Part shown: positions 61,871 through 64,000 of the stretch, piece by piece
Numbering within the stretch: position 1 is the stretch's first letter
How the letters are laid out: every line of letters starts with the position of its first letter
Assembly: GCF_030014915.1 (NCBI RefSeq)
Contig: NZ_JAGIXS010000007.1
Span: forward strand, 295,849 to 359,848
Origin: Pelomonas sp. V22
Lineage (GTDB): Bacteria; Pseudomonadota; Gammaproteobacteria; Burkholderiales; Burkholderiaceae_C
Reading direction: 5' to 3'
Length of the DNA stretch: 64,000 nt
Notes under the pieces: generated by a model
Seen by the model: only the letters and a program-made list of their open reading frames with translations
Database searches by the model: none
What the model was told of the DNA's origin: nothing
Translations under genes and position numbers: made by a program

Positions 61871-62659
61871 ATGCACCAACTAGATATTTTTGGCGCGTCG
61901 CCGAGTGATGACATTCAGGTGGGCGGAAAAGGCGATGAATATTATGTTTATAGGCATCGGTTTGCTGACGGAGCATTATATATAGGCAAGGGTTTGGGAG
62001 GCCGGTATTGCGATTTCAAGCGACGCAGTGTTACATATCTAAGGAAAGTTCATGAATTTGGCTTGCCGGAAGTGGAGATACTAGAAAGTGGTCTATCAGA
62101 AGAGCAGGCATTCCTGCGAGAGGCTCGTGAAATTTCTGAGGCTCGACGAAGCCGAAATGAACTTTTAAATGCAACTGATGGACTTGAAAAGGCTTCGGTT
62201 GGAACGATGCCTTGGCGCACGTTGCTCCACGCGAATTTGTCCAATCAACAGCTTCCCATTCCGTATCAACGCCTGATTTGCCTTGCACAAATTTCGCCGC
62301 CCAATCGCTGGATTGTTGACGCATCCATAATGGAGGCAGCCCTGGTGCTCAAATGTTCGATGAACGAGGTATTGGATTTTGTTGCCCGCCCGGCTGGTGG
62401 TGTCATGAACAACTTTCGCTTCGTGACTAAGTCGAAGCTATTGGAAGAGCGTCCTGACCTGGAGCGTCATTTCGTATCAAAAAAATTTGCTTTGCCGCAG
62501 GCTCAGTCAAGGTTGAGCCCTCGATTAGATGATGCGGATTTCTTTGGATATCCGGATGCCAATTTTGAATCGCCCAGCGCTGAAGAGCCACAAAGCGACG
62601 TGATCGAAGCGGCGTTGCCATTCGGGCGGCCAGTAAACGGCGATGAGCCTCCGTTCTAG
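61871..62659 (+). CDS. GIY-YIG nuclease-like protein
   Basis: 262 residues from ATG 61871; a TTG at 61832 would add 13. YVYRHRFADGALYIGKG near residue 25 is the GIY-YIG core, followed by an Arg-containing helix (RYCDF). The N-terminus MHQLDIFG recalls other phage- and restriction-associated proteins. The C-terminal half (about 95-262) is unlike known nuclease extensions. The gene is AT-rich and sits between the two H-NS repeats, so it is probably cargo. Defence or homing functions are possible; neither is shown. Confidence 0.65.
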   Translation: MHQLDIFGASPSDDIQVGGKGDEYYVYRHRFADGALYIGKGLGGRYCDFKRRSVTYLRKVHEFGLPEVEILESGLSEEQAFLREAREISEARRSRNELLNATDGLEKASVGTMPWRTLLHANLSNQQLPIPYQRLICLAQISPPNRWIVDASIMEAALVLKCSMNEVLDFVARPAGGVMNNFRFVTKSKLLEERPDLERHFVSKKFALPQAQSRLSPRLDDADFFGYPDANFESPSAEEPQSDVIEAALPFGRPVNGDEPPF

Positions 62660-63170
62660 ACGGTGCGCGCATATGCAACATTGCCCCTCGCCCCTTATTT
62701 GTTTGGGGTTTGTGAGCGAGCATGAGCGTTCTGTGAACGGCTCATCGTACTAGTACCGTTAATCTGGCGGCATGCGGACTTGCTTGTTCAACTAGGGGCC
62801 GTAACCTGGTTACAAGAATAATGCACTGAACGCATTAATTCGCCTGCAGAGTGGGCTTCGAGAGGCTCACTAGGGCGATGAGGATGGGTCGGCGACCAAC
62901 AACGCCAACTGGACGATCTCGGTTCGAAACGTTGCCCAAACAATCAAGACGCCCAGCTTGACATATGTGAGCGTGAGTCTCGGTTTACACAACTAAACAG
63001 TATTCGTGTCGCAGATAGGGCGCCCTCGACTGAGGCGTCGCGCAGGTTCCTTGTGTGCTATTCATGAATGTGTGAGCCTGATGTTGCTGCAGTCAGGCGC
63101 CGCAAAGGGTGTCGCGATCGGTTCCCTACTTTTTGTCGGATAGCGTGGTGCAAAGCTGAGAGGGCAAATC
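62660..63170. other. Intergenic region, 511 bases
   Basis: No gene is supported on either strand. AT-rich at first, then mixed. CCCC-TTATTTGTTT-GGGG (about 62689-62706) may be a weak terminator for the GIY-YIG gene. Confidence 0.4.
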
Positions 63171-63304
63171 GCGCTTGGGCCTCCCGGCCAGAAGCAACAA
63201 AGCCACCGCTGGGGTGGCTCTGCTTATGCGTCATCCCGACGCGTCAATCAATACAGCAATCAGACGGCGAAGTCCTCAAGGCGCTTGCCGGCTGCGATCT
63301 TGGC
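63171..63304 (-). repeat. Direct repeat, H-NS gene end and terminator (intact copy)
   Basis: Counterpart of 61432-61564. It holds the 3' end of the intact H-NS gene and its terminator (GCCACC/GGTGGC then TTTGTTGC, minus strand). The pair brackets the GIY-YIG gene. Confidence 0.65.
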
Positions 63305-63559
63305 GGCCAGCCATTTGGGCTTCAGGCCACGACCACTCCAGGTAGCGCCCGTCTCAGCATCACGGTACTTAGCCGCGACATGTGAGCCCGATTTCGGCCC
63401 TTTCGACTTGCCGATGGTGAGGTCTTCAACGGTAAGGCCATGCTCGGCCATCAGCGAGCGCACTTGCTGGATGGCGTCTGCGCGTGCACCGGATTGGGCG
63501 GCCACGATTTGGGCGTCCAGGGCGGCGCGCTGGGCGATTAGGTCTTTTAGGACTGTCAT
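63260..63559 (-). CDS. H-NS family nucleoid-associated protein
   Basis: 99 residues: a helical oligomerisation region (about 1-45) and the C-terminal DNA-binding domain with the signature TWSGRGLKPKWL (about 73-84). The Bordetella/Burkholderia (HvrA/BpH3-like) type binds AT-rich DNA and silences foreign genes. Its presence within AT-rich island DNA suggests that it helps control the island. A terminator follows at the direct repeat. Confidence 0.9.
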   Translation of the reverse strand: MTVLKDLIAQRAALDAQIVAAQSGARADAIQQVRSLMAEHGLTVEDLTIGKSKGPKSGSHVAAKYRDAETGATWSGRGLKPKWLAAKIAAGKRLEDFAV

Positions 63560-63678
63560 ATCTACAGCGAATCCAAGTTGCAGTAGTGACTGCAGGTTGA
63601 TTATATTGGCGCCGCCTTTGCGGGCGTTAGTATCGCGATGGCGGTGTGGCTACCCTCTGGTATTTGTCGACGAATGAT

Positions 63679-63926
63679 CTACGGCATTTCGGATTGCCAG
63701 GCTGAATCACCATGTGTCTTGGATGTGTGAGCATACAGCGCTCCATCAAAGGCGCGACCAAATTCCTTGGCTGCATCAAGTCGTTTAACTAAGTCACCGA
63801 TAGATAATCCCGGTAGTGCGGCGCTATGAGCAAGTCCAGTGCGCAAACTGGCCAGGGACTCAAGCAGTGCCACCACATCGGTTTTTGTAACCTTGTTTAG
63901 TGCGCCACGAGGGTCGCCTATTCCTA
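63679..63926 (-). pseudogene. 5'-truncated gene cut by a possible IS end
   Basis: The frame from the TAG at 63679 stays open upstream through GTG 63876 to about 63926 and beyond with no good start. It encodes a helical region with LESLASLRTGLAHSA and GDLVKRLDAAKEFGRAF. Its 5' end appears interrupted by the repeat-like stretch that begins at 63927. No family recognised. Confidence 0.4.
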
Positions 63927-64000
63927 GGGAAGGTCTGCAAAACCCCTCGTCATTCCGACTGGCGCACTGCCTGAGCGGCTGGGACGATGCGGGGCATGGA
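63927..64000 (+). mobile_element. Possible IS5-type insertion sequence left end
   Basis: GGGAAGGTCTGCAAAACCCC (63927-63946) resembles the terminal inverted repeats of IS5-family elements, and CTAG flanks it on the left. An ATG at 63988 (reading MRGM) with GGGACG upstream could start the transposase, but the window ends there. Confidence 0.35.

Noticed and set aside
63068..63385. 105-codon plus-strand frame near the H-NS gene
   Set aside because: It spans the H-NS gene end and its terminator in antisense; the H-NS frame is clearly the real gene.

Overview
The window looks like a GC-rich chromosome segment from a betaproteobacterium of the order Burkholderiales (Rubrivivax/Roseateles/Leptothrix-like). 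This is inferred from base composition, from the PEP-CTERM sorting signal, from the H-NS type and from the aryl polyene gene order; no 16S gene is present. I ran no searches, so family names come from motifs and gene context.

1-13.7 kb is a translationally coupled plus-strand operon for pectin, probably rhamnogalacturonan-I side chains. It encodes a duplicated CE12-type acetylesterase (5' end outside the window), a GH43-GH35 fusion, two GH2 enzymes, a cytoplasmic GH105 unsaturated galacturonyl hydrolase and a GPH-family sugar symporter. Esterase and side-chain enzymes would act outside or in the periplasm, the symporter would import oligosaccharides, and GH105 would release unsaturated uronate. 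An RpiB-family isomerase at 18.3 kb, resembling the DHU isomerase DhuI, could take the next step.

13.7-28.2 kb is mixed. It holds a PEP-CTERM protein, an orphan OmpR-type regulator, a DUF4397 lipoprotein, a histidine phosphatase and the isomerase gene. A likely 4.6-kb insertion follows, bracketed by the isomerase gene and a decayed copy of its 3' end. It contains an attC-like site with a broken DUF4440 gene, and an ECF sigma factor operon with a small membrane protein and two serine hydrolases. After it come a membrane-anchored Mrr-like nuclease, a polysaccharide deacetylase, a beta-lactamase-fold lipoprotein and a methyltransferase.

28.2-46.0 kb is a nearly complete aryl polyene (APE) pigment cluster on the minus strand, in the order apeC to apeR. 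It has a tyrosine/histidine ammonia-lyase-like gene for an aryl starter, an ApeH-ApeI fusion, separate glycosyltransferase and acyltransferase genes, and a phosphopantetheinyl transferase at its 3' end. An 11-bp tandem repeat and a palindrome lie upstream of the operon.

46.1-64 kb is a stack of integrated elements. Three copies of a tRNA-Asn 3' half with its terminator (47.3, 49.3 and 53.4 kb) look like displaced att sites from successive integrations. The first interval carries a chemotaxis receptor. The second is a decayed island with an IS3 remnant and AT-rich secreted-protein genes. The third begins with a tyrosine recombinase and continues past the window with a replication-type ATPase, a run of small unknown minus-strand genes, an XRE regulator, a GIY-YIG protein, an H-NS gene with a nearby decayed copy, and a possible IS end at the right edge.
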